NCBI GenBank assembly: GCA_964507825.1
Contig: CAZDQM010000017.1
Coordinates: 1-34,065, forward strand
From: JAWVZS01 sp964507825
Lineage (GTDB): Archaea; Thermoproteota; Nitrososphaeria; Nitrososphaerales; Nitrosopumilaceae
Direction: 5' to 3'
DNA: 34,065 nt
A program made the position numbers and the translations under genes. Positions within the stretch are counted from its first letter, which is position 1. Each line of letters opens with the position of its first letter. This document shows, in pieces, positions 1 to 7,844 of the stretch. The notes below the pieces were generated by a model that saw only the letters and a list, made by a program, of their open reading frames with translations, did not search any database and was not told the origin of the DNA.

Positions 1-40
1 GGGCCAGTTGGGCTCTGGGCACTTTTGCCACCTACCGCGC

Positions 41-589
41 CTAATGATCCTCAGAAACCTCATGGTGCACACTTAGACGAGCTATCACGTTTCGAATGTA
101 TTGACCGAGCCATTCGTATTTCTCGCGCTCAAGCGCGCGCTCTAGACTCGGCACCGCCCTCGGATCCTCCATGTAATCGATGCCCATTACACCACCGTCG
201 CGTATGCGCAGCTCAGGTGACTCTAGTGCGCGCTCAAGTAGTGACAATCTAGCGTCATGGGTGGCCGCATCCTTGATGTGCCCGATCTGCCTTAGTGCCT
301 CTTCTGCGATGTCAATTGGGACATCACGCGCAAGCGTTATCTCTCTGAGCTGCTCAACTGCGGCGGCCCCGTATTCTGAAATGATGCCATGTAGTACGGT
401 GCTGAAATTGCTTGTAATCCCGTCTTCAAACACTTCTCCATCCACGTTATGAAACAGTTCGCGTATTTTGGCGGCCATCTCTTGGTCAATGTTGGACTCG
501 CCAACCTGAGACATAGATATTGTACCTGTTCGCCAAGCAGGATCCGATATGGGTGAATTATTCATCGTCATCGCTCCTATCGCGGACAT
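41..589 (-). CDS. HEAT-repeat-like protein of unknown function
   Basis: The 182-residue product is predominantly alpha-helical and has repeated helix pairs rich in Ala, Leu, Arg and Glu in its second half (about residues 75-170), including segments such as IAEEALRQIGHI and AVPSLERALERE. These look like HEAT/PBS-lyase-type repeats, which usually act as protein-binding scaffolds. No catalytic motif, signal peptide or membrane segment is visible. The ATG at 589 gives the longest frame. ATGs at 571 and 565 are alternatives, and a GGAG lies about 8 bases before 565, so the protein may begin MNNSP. The gene stands alone at the window edge beside a decayed insertion sequence. The family assignment is from repeat character only; the function is unknown. 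Confidence 0.6.
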   Translation of the reverse strand: MSAIGAMTMNNSPISDPAWRTGTISMSQVGESNIDQEMAAKIRELFHNVDGEVFEDGITSNFSTVLHGIISEYGAAAVEQLREITLARDVPIDIAEEALRQIGHIKDAATHDARLSLLERALESPELRIRDGGVMGIDYMEDPRAVPSLERALEREKYEWLGQYIRNVIARLSVHHEVSEDH

Positions 590-678
590 CTGTTGTGTTT
601 AGATACTCCAACCTGTGCCTGTTTTTTCATACTGTTATATCCCCCTGAGTCGTTTTTAAAGATTCAATCTACTAGAGT

Positions 679-780
679 TTGCTGCATAACTCGGCACAGG
701 TTCTCTTGGATCCCCTCACCCAAATACTGCTTACATACGACAAGGCAATACTGGAATCACAGAAATTCATAGAAGAATAG
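679..780 (+). pseudogene. Possible remnant of a coding sequence
   Basis: A 33-codon open stretch ends in TAG at 778-780 and reads like protein (…LLTYDKAILESQKFIEE). An in-frame stop lies just upstream of its first TTG codon. It sits between the HEAT-like gene and the insertion sequence and may be the tail of a gene broken by that insertion. No family was recognised. Chance is a real alternative. Confidence 0.15.
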
Positions 781-826
781 CTAGTACTTTGCAATGCACG
801 CAAACGTAAGCGCAAGCTTGAAGCGG

Positions 827-1879
827 TATTATATCGAAATTATTTCGCCTAGTCATGTAGGTCATCCTCCATCCATTTCGGGTTGTTTTCCTTGATCGCA
901 TCGGTAGCCATCTTGTCCGAGAACGCCATCAGGGGCGTCTGGCAGTTACGGATGTCAAGGGAGAAATGCAACCTTCTCTCGTTATAGTATTTGACATACG
1001 CAGACAGGCTCTCATAGTGGAATATCTCGTCATCGATGCTCTTGTGGAATCGTTCCAGATTATCGTTAGTCTGCGGGTGGTACGGCTTGGAGTTTATCAG
1101 CTTAATTCCCATGTCTAGAAGCTCTGCCTCAAAGGCAGTGGGCTGCTAAGATTTTGTGGGCGTGCTGCGGCCCCTTCCGCCTACAAAGCACGAGCCATTG
1201 TCCGACAGTATGGTTGCAGGCGTGCCGAATTGCTTTACTGCCACCCTGAGTACTGCCTCCCTAAGTACTGTCACGGCGTTCTCAGAGGTGGCCTCAGTGA
1301 AGACTCGCGCTGCTACTACGCATCGGGAGGCGTCATCAAGGTACGTGACTAGTTTAAGGCCCCGAAACCTCGGATCCTTCATCTCATGCCAGTCGACGTG
1401 CCACATGGCGTTTGAGTATTTACGTTCGAACCTCACCCACTTCCGGCGCCTTGACTTGGCCTCCGAGTGGATGACTAGATCATTTTCCTTCATGGTGCGG
1501 TATACGCGCCTATGGCTTATATCGTGGTTTTCCTGCAGGTGTGCGGTCAATCGTACCACTCCTACTGGTTCTTGTGCATGAGCGTCTAGCACAGCCTGTG
1601 TCTCCTCTAGTGTGGGCAGGACCTGCCTCCGACCCGGGTCACGTTGTGCGTGATGCGTGCCGGTACGCCGGAACTCTGCCCATAGCTGCTAGATGCGCCT
1701 CCTAGTCACACCGAACTCTGATGCAATCTCTGCCGTGGATCTTGCCTTCTGGCACTGGGATACTACGTACCTGATCTGCTTTTCGGCAAGCCTGACTTGT
1801 CTTTTTTGCTGATCGGTACAGCCTAAAGTAATCCTTTGCTATCCATCTAAAGGTGCGGCGAAATGATTTCGGTATAACA
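827..1879 (-). mobile_element. Decayed insertion sequence (rve-type DDE) with terminal inverted repeats
   Basis: Imperfect terminal inverted repeats lie at 827-849 and 1857-1879. The core TTATATCGAAATTATTTCGC at the left end is matched by TTATACCGAAATCATTTCGC at the right end, read inward, with two mismatches in 20. Each end also contains a self-complementary CGAAAT-n-ATTTCG. The repeats enclose one transposase reading frame on the minus strand, and its stop codon overlaps the left repeat. No clear target-site duplication was found. The length (about 1.05 kb) fits a single-ORF IS481/IS3-like element; family placement needs a database. Confidence 0.75.
849..1850 (-). pseudogene. Transposase, rve/IS481-like, inactivated
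   Basis: Read on the minus strand, the frame starts near 1850 (RWIAKDYFRLYRS) and is homologous to the second transposase at 19.6-20.3 kb. It contains a helix-turn-helix region (about 1700-1800) and an integrase core with all three acidic residues: D in WHVDWHEMKD, D in ILSDNG and E in NLERF. It is broken by a frameshift in the A-run near 1798-1803 and by in-frame TAG codons at 1689-1691 and 1146-1148. The spacing from the second Asp to the Glu is about 48 residues if the stop is read through, longer than the usual 35, so a short insertion carrying the second stop is likely. Both amber codons are followed by CAG. It is inferred to be inactive. Confidence 0.8.
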
Positions 1880-1934
1880 GAGACGTACCCAGAATTGCAA
1901 GCTTTATCAATGCCTAGGAATTCTTGAATCTTGA

Positions 1935-2612
1935 ATGAAATTTGTTCATGGAATAATTATTGCAGTAGGACTTTTGGTTGCCGCCAACCTAGTCATGATT
2001 TCAACCGACGTGCAGTCTGGCAACATTCTTGATTATGCCAAAAAACCTGCAACCCTAGACATGATGGCGTCAGATTCCGAGACACCTGCACCTACTATAC
2101 CCGAGGAATCACTAGGGAAAGCTGTAAAGACTGCCGAGGATCACATGGAAGCAAGGGAGTCCACTATACCCAAGGACGTCCATGATGCAGGGCCGCCAGC
2201 GACTGATGACTCTGATGAAACCATGATCGATCAAGCTTTTGAACCTGAATCATCTGAGGATGCCGGAGACACAGAAATGATGCCAGTCGCCGATGCGGAG
2301 GCCACAGTCATGCTGGGCATGGGCTCTAGTTTTCCTGGGTGTGAGACAACTGACGAGTGTTACATTCCGCATACAGTGACAGTAAGGGTAGGCGGAAGCG
2401 TGACATGGATTAATGATGATGCGGGACACACCGTAACTGCCGGAGACATTGCCAAGGACTCAAAATTGATTGGAACCGCGTTTCCAAATGGATTTGACTC
2501 GGGATTCTTCTTGGCAGGCAACTCGTATTCACACACATTTGAAGAGGCAGGCAAGTATCCTTACTATTGTCTAGTACATCCTTGGATGAAGGGTGTCGTC
2601 ATTGTCCAGTGA
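1935..2612 (+). CDS. Membrane-anchored blue copper protein (cupredoxin)
   Basis: This 225-residue protein is a probable electron carrier facing the outside of the cell. An N-terminal hydrophobic segment (residues about 5-23) can serve as signal or anchor. It is followed by a long acidic, low-complexity linker (about 40-120) and a C-terminal cupredoxin domain (about 122-225). The type 1 copper ligands are visible: His165 in DDAGHTV and Cys212, His215 and Met218 in CLVHPWM. The short C-x2-H-x2-M loop is the spacing seen in amicyanin-type proteins. Cys136 and Cys142 could form a disulfide. Thaumarchaea are known to use many small copper proteins in respiration. A TATA-like box at about 1903-1910 suggests a leaderless mRNA. 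The electron partner cannot be told from the sequence. Confidence 0.88.
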   Translation: MKFVHGIIIAVGLLVAANLVMISTDVQSGNILDYAKKPATLDMMASDSETPAPTIPEESLGKAVKTAEDHMEARESTIPKDVHDAGPPATDDSDETMIDQAFEPESSEDAGDTEMMPVADAEATVMLGMGSSFPGCETTDECYIPHTVTVRVGGSVTWINDDAGHTVTAGDIAKDSKLIGTAFPNGFDSGFFLAGNSYSHTFEEAGKYPYYCLVHPWMKGVVIVQ

Positions 2613-2928
2613 GCCTGAAGAAAAAATCCCCTATATCGGAGTATCATATCATGATCTTCGTTGCATGGGATATGATGAATTGGAAGGAAGAATCAATGCA
2701 AACCTGATTCCGTATTTTGACGGGATTGAATTTATGACCGACGAGGAGCTTGTACGGCTGAGGGATTCGGTAAAGGAGACAAGAAAGAGAAATTTCCGGT
2801 TTACAAACACTGATGATATTGAAAAGATCAGGATCCAGCTGGCACTAAGCAAGCTTGCCGGCCTGTTCAGGTTAGCCGACGAGAAGATCAGGAATATGCA
2901 TTCTGACGGCATACATCACAAAACATGA
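2593..2928 (+). CDS. Conserved-looking small protein of unknown function
   Basis: This is a 111-residue soluble, charged, mainly helical protein with no recognised domain, signal or membrane segment. Its GTG start lies inside the end of the blue copper gene (20-base overlap). A TTG at 2602 is an alternative start. The overlap suggests co-transcription and translational coupling with the cupredoxin. Function is unknown. Confidence 0.6.
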   Translation: MSSLSSEPEEKIPYIGVSYHDLRCMGYDELEGRINANLIPYFDGIEFMTDEELVRLRDSVKETRKRNFRFTNTDDIEKIRIQLALSKLAGLFRLADEKIRNMHSDGIHHKT

Positions 2929-3020
2929 GAACGGTCCATTATTCATGCCGGGACAAATTCATTGATATTGGGACACACCTGACGGGCAGGCTTTTGGTTC
3001 TTGCCGGATGCCAGATATCC

Positions 3021-3419
3021 CTAGTGGGGCATGCCTTCTTGTTTTTTCATGATTGCCTCAAAGCTATATCTTGTTGCCAAAAGGAATTTCTCGCGCAGGT
3101 TGATACCCGAGTCTGATACCTGATTGATTTTTCCAAGTAAACCTAGGAACTTGGACTCATCTACAACTAGACTGTGCGCAAACAGGTGCCTGATCCTGGC
3201 AATCTGAATCAGGTCCTGACGCAGGCAGTCGTCTATTATCCCTGCATCGTTAATGGCCATTAATTTTGAATTCATCCGTTCGGATTCAAACGAGTCGGTC
3301 CCAAACTTTCTGAGCATTATGAGATTTACATGGTACTCGATTCCAGCTTGGACCAAAATAACGGTGTCGCGCAATCCCAAATTCATACTAGAGATCTCAT
3401 CGAAGATTGATTGACTCAT
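3021..3419 (-). CDS. HEPN/MtlR-like helical protein
   Basis: This 132-residue all-helical protein has the signature RIRHLFAH at residues 75-82, giving an R-x4-H motif (Arg77, His82). The surrounding text (MNSKLMAINDAGIIDD…) resembles the mannitol-repressor/HEPN-like fold. HEPN proteins with R-x4-6-H are often RNases or toxins, but members without that role exist. The ATG directly follows the ctaB stop codon (TAA then ATG with no gap), so it is the last gene of an Lrp-ctaB-HEPN cluster. No antitoxin-like nucleotidyltransferase lies beside it. Function is inferred only. Confidence 0.6.
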   Translation of the reverse strand: MSQSIFDEISSMNLGLRDTVILVQAGIEYHVNLIMLRKFGTDSFESERMNSKLMAINDAGIIDDCLRQDLIQIARIRHLFAHSLVVDESKFLGLLGKINQVSDSGINLREKFLLATRYSFEAIMKKQEGMPH

Positions 3420-4355
3420 TTATGGTCTGAAACCAGCATCAACCATCAAGGCAATAAACAGTACTGCCAAATAAGGACTAGAGAACTTGAATAAGATCCA
3501 TGAGGATCTTTCGGTCGGCCTAGCAACTACCCAAGCCGACAATGCAATCATGAGCGCACCGGAGGCAACGGCTGTCATCAGGTATATCAGACCGGTCATG
3601 GGAGCGCCGTCGTCGGCGGTCAGAAAGAATGGAACGATGCTAAAGAGTACCATTGCAACGGTGGATACCGCAACTACACGCGCAGACGTGCTCTCGGATC
3701 GGACTGCGGTGAGCATTGGAACATCGACCCTGTTATAGTCATCCTTAAAGTGCATGGTCAGGCTCCAGATGTGCAACGGAATCCAGATGAATACTAGGCC
3801 TGCCATGACCATGCCCATCGTCCACAGGTCCGTCATGGTTACGGCAACCCAGCCAATTAGTGGGGGGGAGCCGCCGCAAAGGCCGCCTAGGATGATGTTA
3901 CTTTGATGGCGGCGCTTGAGCGCATAGGAATAAACCATGATGTTGTTCGCGAGGCCAAACGCTATGAAGATCGTGGCCCACAGTCCCTGTTCTAAGGTAG
4001 TAGTAAATGTCAGGCCAAACGCCAAAGCCAGTGACGCTCCTGCCAGAATATAGCCAAAGTTTCGCGCCTTTGAAGCCGGATGGATCCGCTTTGAGGGCAG
4101 GGGCCTGTTCTTCGTTCTTTCCATTACCGCGTCGATATCCCTGTCGTGATAGTTGGTCAGCGTGTTTGCCGCCGCCGAGCCTGCAGCCACGGAGAAGAGC
4201 ATCATTATCCAAGTACCTAACGACACCTCGATATTGTATATGTTTGATGCCACAACCGTGGCGCCAAAGGCGGTAAAGACTAGGAGGTACCAGATCTTCG
4301 GCTTGGTCAGCTCATAATATACGGCAACACGTGACTGCGTCTTTTGTTCTTGCAA
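3420..4355 (-). CDS. ctaB: Protoheme IX farnesyltransferase (heme O synthase)
   Basis: CtaB adds a farnesyl-type chain to heme b to make heme O, the precursor of heme A for terminal oxidases. The 311-residue protein is an integral membrane UbiA-family enzyme with about eight to nine hydrophobic segments. The family-specific polyprenyl-diphosphate site NYHDRDIDAVMERTKNRPLP is present near residues 67-86, and a second conserved loop (HFKDDYNRVDVPML) near 200-215. The first start is TTG at 4355. The gene lies three bases after the stop of the Lrp-type regulator, so the two are probably co-transcribed. The link to aerobic respiration agrees with the nearby copper protein. Confidence 0.93.
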   Translation of the reverse strand: MQEQKTQSRVAVYYELTKPKIWYLLVFTAFGATVVASNIYNIEVSLGTWIMMLFSVAAGSAAANTLTNYHDRDIDAVMERTKNRPLPSKRIHPASKARNFGYILAGASLALAFGLTFTTTLEQGLWATIFIAFGLANNIMVYSYALKRRHQSNIILGGLCGGSPPLIGWVAVTMTDLWTMGMVMAGLVFIWIPLHIWSLTMHFKDDYNRVDVPMLTAVRSESTSARVVAVSTVAMVLFSIVPFFLTADDGAPMTGLIYLMTAVASGALMIALSAWVVARPTERSSWILFKFSSPYLAVLFIALMVDAGFRP

Positions 4356-4358
4356 AAT

Positions 4359-4823
4359 CTATCTCCTCTTTGACGGCATGTATGGCATTGATTTTTCCCG
4401 CGTCTTCATCTCAATGAAGCTCTCGGAGCTCATGACCCCGTCTATCCTGCCGATTTTTTCCGAAACCAACTTGTGCATCTCGTCAAGGCTTTTTGCATAC
4501 ATCGTAACTAGGATGTCAAACCTGCCGGTAACCTCTGCTATCTCGCGAACCCCATCTATGTTGAACAAATCCTCTATTATGCCATCGCGTTTTTTTGAAT
4601 CCATGTTGATTCCGGTTAACGATTTTACGGCATAACCTAGCTCCAAATCGTTTACAACTATGGTAAACCTTTCGATCAGCTTTCGTTTGCTCAACCTCTT
4701 GATTCGAGAGTATACGACTGACGGGTTTACTTTGATCTTTTTGGACAGCTTTGGAACAGATATTGACGAGTCATTGCTCAACTCGGATAATATCATTAGA
4801 TCTAAATCATCTACTTTTGCCAT
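4359..4823 (-). CDS. Lrp/AsnC-family transcriptional regulator
   Basis: This 154-residue DNA-binding regulator has an N-terminal winged helix-turn-helix (about residues 5-60, with DLDLMILSELSNDS and VNPSVVYSRIKRL) and a C-terminal RAM-type ligand/oligomerisation domain (about 65-140). This is the full family length. It is first in a tight cluster with ctaB, so it may control heme synthesis or its own operon. A perfect 12-base palindrome (AACTTATAAGTT, 4855-4866) sits at the probable TATA box, which suggests autoregulation. The ligand is unknown. Confidence 0.9.
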   Translation of the reverse strand: MAKVDDLDLMILSELSNDSSISVPKLSKKIKVNPSVVYSRIKRLSKRKLIERFTIVVNDLELGYAVKSLTGINMDSKKRDGIIEDLFNIDGVREIAEVTGRFDILVTMYAKSLDEMHKLVSEKIGRIDGVMSSESFIEMKTREKSMPYMPSKRR

Positions 4824-4854
4824 CTCAATCTATCGATCCATTATGGATTTTTAG

Positions 4855-4866
4855 AACTTATAAGTT
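4855..4866. promoter_or_regulatory. Palindromic operator overlapping the Lrp-ctaB TATA box
   Basis: AACTTATAAGTT is a perfect palindrome 32-43 bases upstream of the regulator's ATG. It contains a TATA-like core readable on both strands. Lrp-family proteins bind such short symmetric sites. The position suggests that binding would block TBP. This is an inference from symmetry and position. Confidence 0.5.
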
Positions 4867-5899
4867 TACTAATGAAAAAATTACAAAAATCCACTAGGTT
4901 TTTCCTTTTTTATATAGTATTTCGGACTGCTAGGCCACGCATATCGGGCCCACTGCATCATTGTATGGTGATGTATTCATGAGCCCGTGTTTAATAAGGT
5001 TCAAACCCGTTGTTTTTCCTCATGTTTAGTTTACTGGAGTATCCCGCGCGCATTCCTGTCATGTGTCGGAGCGCCTGTGGAAGTGCAATTACGAATGCAT
5101 CGCCGCGCCGACACCGTACATCATTATGGCGCACGGCCGCGGTACCTGTGTTGGCAGGTGTATTTACGCTAGTCGACAATGTCAATGATTCAGGATTATG
5201 TGAAAACCGCGTTTGCTAAGTCAGCTGCTGTACGCGGTGATAATTTTTCATGCGATTCTTGTGACTGTTTTCGTCAAGTGGTTATATCTTCGTTTTAACA
5301 TTTGAGGAAATATTATCTAGTACCTGCAAAATACTCTGCCATTGCCTTTGCCTCTGATAATTGGAATCAGTTAATCACATGCGCAAACAAAACAGAATTA
5401 TCTAGTTCTGTTTTATTATATCCCGGAATAGTTTGTCCCTCTTTTTTGTCTAATCTATCGTAACCTCACATGCCTCATTTAGGCCAAGATGCAAGCTTGA
5501 CGTCATGAAGATATGAAAAGTTCAGATTACACGGAAGGGCTGAATATTTTTTCAGGAATAATCTTGCATAATACTTGGATGCCTATTGTTGTCAAAAAAA
5601 AGTCAGACACATATTTTGTGCACAATCACTGCAAAACTTGGGAAAAACCACTCAAATTCATGTGTATCCTTTACCTGACTGGATTTTCTCTAGGTGATCA
5701 TATATCCGATTTAGTGCTGATATAACTTAATCCGATTCACTGTCATGCACGCTGATCATGTTTTCCTCTAAAATCATTGCACATGATCAGAATAACTGAT
5801 ACTAAAGAAAAGCAAGACGCGCTGTGAAACCTTTTGGTATTGCTGATTCTAATCTGTCTGTTTATACGAGTATATAACTGCCAGACGCAGTATTTTGGA
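4867..5899. other. Gene-poor region with hairpins
   Basis: This stretch of about 1 kb has no gene that I can support. Short frames at 5010-5219, 4991-5185 and 5513-5725 look like chance or decayed sequence. It holds a two-part hairpin at 4946-4986 and a perfect 9-bp stem at 5389-5414 followed by a T-rich run. The second half (5220-5920) is visibly more AT-rich than its surroundings. No tRNA could be folded; GGTTCAAACCC near 4998 looks like a T-arm but lacks a pairing acceptor. Confidence 0.5.
5389..5414. terminator. Hairpin with U-rich tail, terminator-like
   Basis: AAAACAGAA and TTCTGTTTT form a perfect 9-bp stem with an 8-base loop, and the 3' arm runs into TTTTATTATAT. No gene ends just before it on either strand, so it may belong to an unseen RNA or be a remnant. 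Confidence 0.35.
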
Positions 5900-5908
5900 T
5901 TTAAATAT
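5900..5908 (+). promoter_or_regulatory. TATA box of the cobalamin operon
   Basis: TTTAAATAT lies about 25 bases upstream of the GTG at 5929, the spacing expected when transcription starts at the start codon. This supports GTG 5929 as the start of a leaderless operon mRNA. Confidence 0.55.
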
Positions 5909-5928
5909 TTTTTAATTATACGACTGTT

Positions 5929-7008
5929 GTGAAACCTAGCGCGCACGCCAATATACGGTCCCACGTGCCAGTGGACCACGGGGGAAGGTACTCTGTAGAC
6001 TCTCGTGATCCTGATATTATTGATTTTAGCTCTAGCATTTCACCGGCAGGAATGCCGGCTTTTGTAAAAAGTATTCTGCGCAAGGGGCTTGATTCCGTGT
6101 CCGACTATCCTGACCCCAGATCCACGGATCTGATACGCGGACTGTCTCGGTACACCGGACTGCCTGCATCCCGTCTCGTGGTGGGAAACGGCGCCATTGA
6201 GATCATTTACAACTTTTGCAGCGCATTTGTCCATGGAAAGGACGTCCTGATTCAGGCACCTACGTTTGGCGAATACGAGGCAGCATGCAGGCTGGCCGGA
6301 GCTAGGATATTACGCTTTAACTCGATGAACCTGTCCGACGATCTGGAATCATTTGCCTGCGAGATCCCAAAAAACGGGTGCGTCTTTGTCTGCAATCCGA
6401 ACAATCCCACCGGCTCCCTGCTGACAGGGACTCAGATGTCAAAAATCATAATATCGGCAAGACAAAAATCCGCACTCGTCTTTGTGGATGAATGCTTTAT
6501 CGAGCTGGTGCCGGGATCCGACGAATCCATCCTCAAACTGGTAAAACGGCATGACAATTTACTTGTATTGCGCTCACTGACAAAATCATTCGGACTTGCC
6601 GGGATACGCATCGGATATGCGGCATCATCAGGGCATGTCGCTGCAATCCTGAACAACATGAAGATTCCATGGAGCATAAGCTCCCTTGCCCAAAGGGCAG
6701 CGCTGGCTGCAATCAGCTCAGACTCGCACCTGTCTAGATCGAGAAGAATCATCAAGAGGGAGGTCGGATTTTTAAAATCTAGGATATCTGGCATTCCGGG
6801 GTTTGAGTGCCATAATACCGCGGCCAACTTTATCCTAATCAGAACAAAAAAAGACTCGGCAAGGCTACAAAGACAACTATTACGGCACAAGATTCTGGTC
6901 AGGGACTGTAGGAACTTTGTCGGGCTTGACAACCACCACGTACGGGTTGCCGTAAGATCCCGCGTGGACAACCTCAGGCTGGTGCATGCACTAGAGGCGG
7001 TTGCATGA
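5929..7008 (+). CDS. cobD: L-threonine-O-3-phosphate decarboxylase (PLP-dependent, cobalamin linker synthesis)
   Basis: This 359-residue fold-type I PLP enzyme of the histidinol-phosphate aminotransferase-like group most likely makes (R)-1-amino-2-propanol phosphate, the linker that CbiB attaches to cobyric acid. Visible features are the N-terminal HGGR segment (17-20), CNPNNPTG (155-162), the PLP aspartate in FVDECF (Asp187) and the Schiff-base Lys219 in SLTKSFGLAGIRIGY. It starts with GTG 25 bases after a TATA box and overlaps cobQ by four bases (ATGA). The cobalamin context distinguishes it from histidinol-phosphate aminotransferase. The symbol follows the Salmonella name; some genomes use cobC. 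Confidence 0.88.
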   Translation: MKPSAHANIRSHVPVDHGGRYSVDSRDPDIIDFSSSISPAGMPAFVKSILRKGLDSVSDYPDPRSTDLIRGLSRYTGLPASRLVVGNGAIEIIYNFCSAFVHGKDVLIQAPTFGEYEAACRLAGARILRFNSMNLSDDLESFACEIPKNGCVFVCNPNNPTGSLLTGTQMSKIIISARQKSALVFVDECFIELVPGSDESILKLVKRHDNLLVLRSLTKSFGLAGIRIGYAASSGHVAAILNNMKIPWSISSLAQRAALAAISSDSHLSRSRRIIKREVGFLKSRISGIPGFECHNTAANFILIRTKKDSARLQRQLLRHKILVRDCRNFVGLDNHHVRVAVRSRVDNLRLVHALEAVA

Positions 7009-7844
7009 CGTCTCTGATGGTACAAGGAACTGCATCCGGTGTGGGCAAGACAACCATTGTGACCGCGTTGTGCAGGATCTTTGCCGACAAGGGCTACAGC
7101 GTGGCGCCCTTCAAATCCCAAAACATGTCAAACTTTGCATATGATGCGTCCGGCTTTGAGATATCCCGCGCCCAGGCAATACAGGCAATAGGCGCCAGAT
7201 GCAGCATCACCCCTGACCTAAATCCAATACTACTCAAGCCTTTGGGGGACTATGTCAGCATGGTATACCTTAACGGCAAGCGCCACGGCCGGATGCATGC
7301 ACGAGAATATTATGGGAAATTCGTCCACAGACATGGGATCAAGGCCGCGATTGCCTCCCTGAACCGGCTGAAGAGGGATCATGATCTGATAATCTTGGAG
7401 GGAGCCGGATCCCCTGCGGAAATAAACCTGCAGCGACATGACATTGCAAACATGCGTATGGCAGCAGTGGCCAAAGCCCCGGTGATCCTCGTCTCGGATA
7501 TTGACAGAGGTGGTGCGTTTGCCAGCCTAGTCGGGACCGTGACTCTGATTCAAAAAAAACACCGCGACCTTGTCCAAGGATTCGTATTCAACAGGTTTCG
7601 CGGGGATCTGGAGGTTTTAAAGCCCGGATACCGAAAACTCAGGGCAATTACGGGCATTCCGGTCCTGGGCGCCGTTCCGTTAATTGAGACGGGCATTCCA
7701 GAGGAGGACTCTTTGAACGCCAAGCCTAAGAGGATCGCATGGACTAGACGAAATCTCAGAAGGATAGACGAGCAGATCGACTCCTTGGCAAAAGCCGTAA
7801 AGGAAAGCATTGACATAAAGTCAATTGAGAGGATGATTAAATGA
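7005..7844 (+). CDS. cobQ: Cobyric acid synthase, ATPase part only (no glutaminase domain)
   Basis: CobQ/CbiP amidates the b, d, e and g side chains of the corrin ring with ATP. Here only the N-terminal dethiobiotin-synthetase-like ATPase domain is present: the P-loop GTASGVGKTT (8-17), FKSQNMSNFA, the LEGAGSPAEINL segment and SDIDRGGAFAS. The text breaks off after IPEEDSL and goes directly to a terminal helix (RRIDEQIDSLAKAVKESIDI) that resembles the usual CobQ C-terminus. The protein is 279 residues against about 480-500 for the canonical enzyme, and no glutaminase Cys or His-Glu is present. The next gene starts in the stop codon (ATGA), so this is not a simple frameshift. It may use free ammonia or a separate glutaminase. 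Confidence 0.85.
   Translation: MTSLMVQGTASGVGKTTIVTALCRIFADKGYSVAPFKSQNMSNFAYDASGFEISRAQAIQAIGARCSITPDLNPILLKPLGDYVSMVYLNGKRHGRMHAREYYGKFVHRHGIKAAIASLNRLKRDHDLIILEGAGSPAEINLQRHDIANMRMAAVAKAPVILVSDIDRGGAFASLVGTVTLIQKKHRDLVQGFVFNRFRGDLEVLKPGYRKLRAITGIPVLGAVPLIETGIPEEDSLNAKPKRIAWTRRNLRRIDEQIDSLAKAVKESIDIKSIERMIK

Noticed and set aside
1785..1812. Programmed -1 frameshift at A-AAA-AAG in the first transposase, as in IS3-type elements
   Set aside because: The downstream homologous frame is +1, not -1, relative to the upstream frame, so the slippery heptamer does not produce the needed shift; decay is simpler.
2925..3116. 63-codon plus-strand frame after the small unknown gene
   Set aside because: It runs antisense into the well-supported HEPN-like gene and shows no family features.
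3021..4823. Toxin-antitoxin or defence system around the HEPN-like gene
   Set aside because: No nucleotidyltransferase, antitoxin or other defence gene is adjacent; neighbours are heme synthesis and an Lrp regulator.
4970..5015. tRNA-like T-arm (GGTTCAAACCC) in the 4.9-5.0 kb gap
   Set aside because: The 5-bp T stem does not form and no matching acceptor, D or anticodon arms could be placed around it.
4991..5219. Overlapping small frames on both strands
   Set aside because: They are mutual shadows without homology signals; neither has a convincing promoter.
5513..5725. 70-codon plus-strand frame before the cobalamin operon
   Set aside because: It has no recognisable domain or promoter, lies in AT-rich DNA, and its composition looks like chance.
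5000..5930. Cobalamin riboswitch upstream of the cobalamin operon
   Set aside because: The TATA box lies about 25 bases before the GTG, leaving no leader for a riboswitch, and no B12-box-like sequence was seen.
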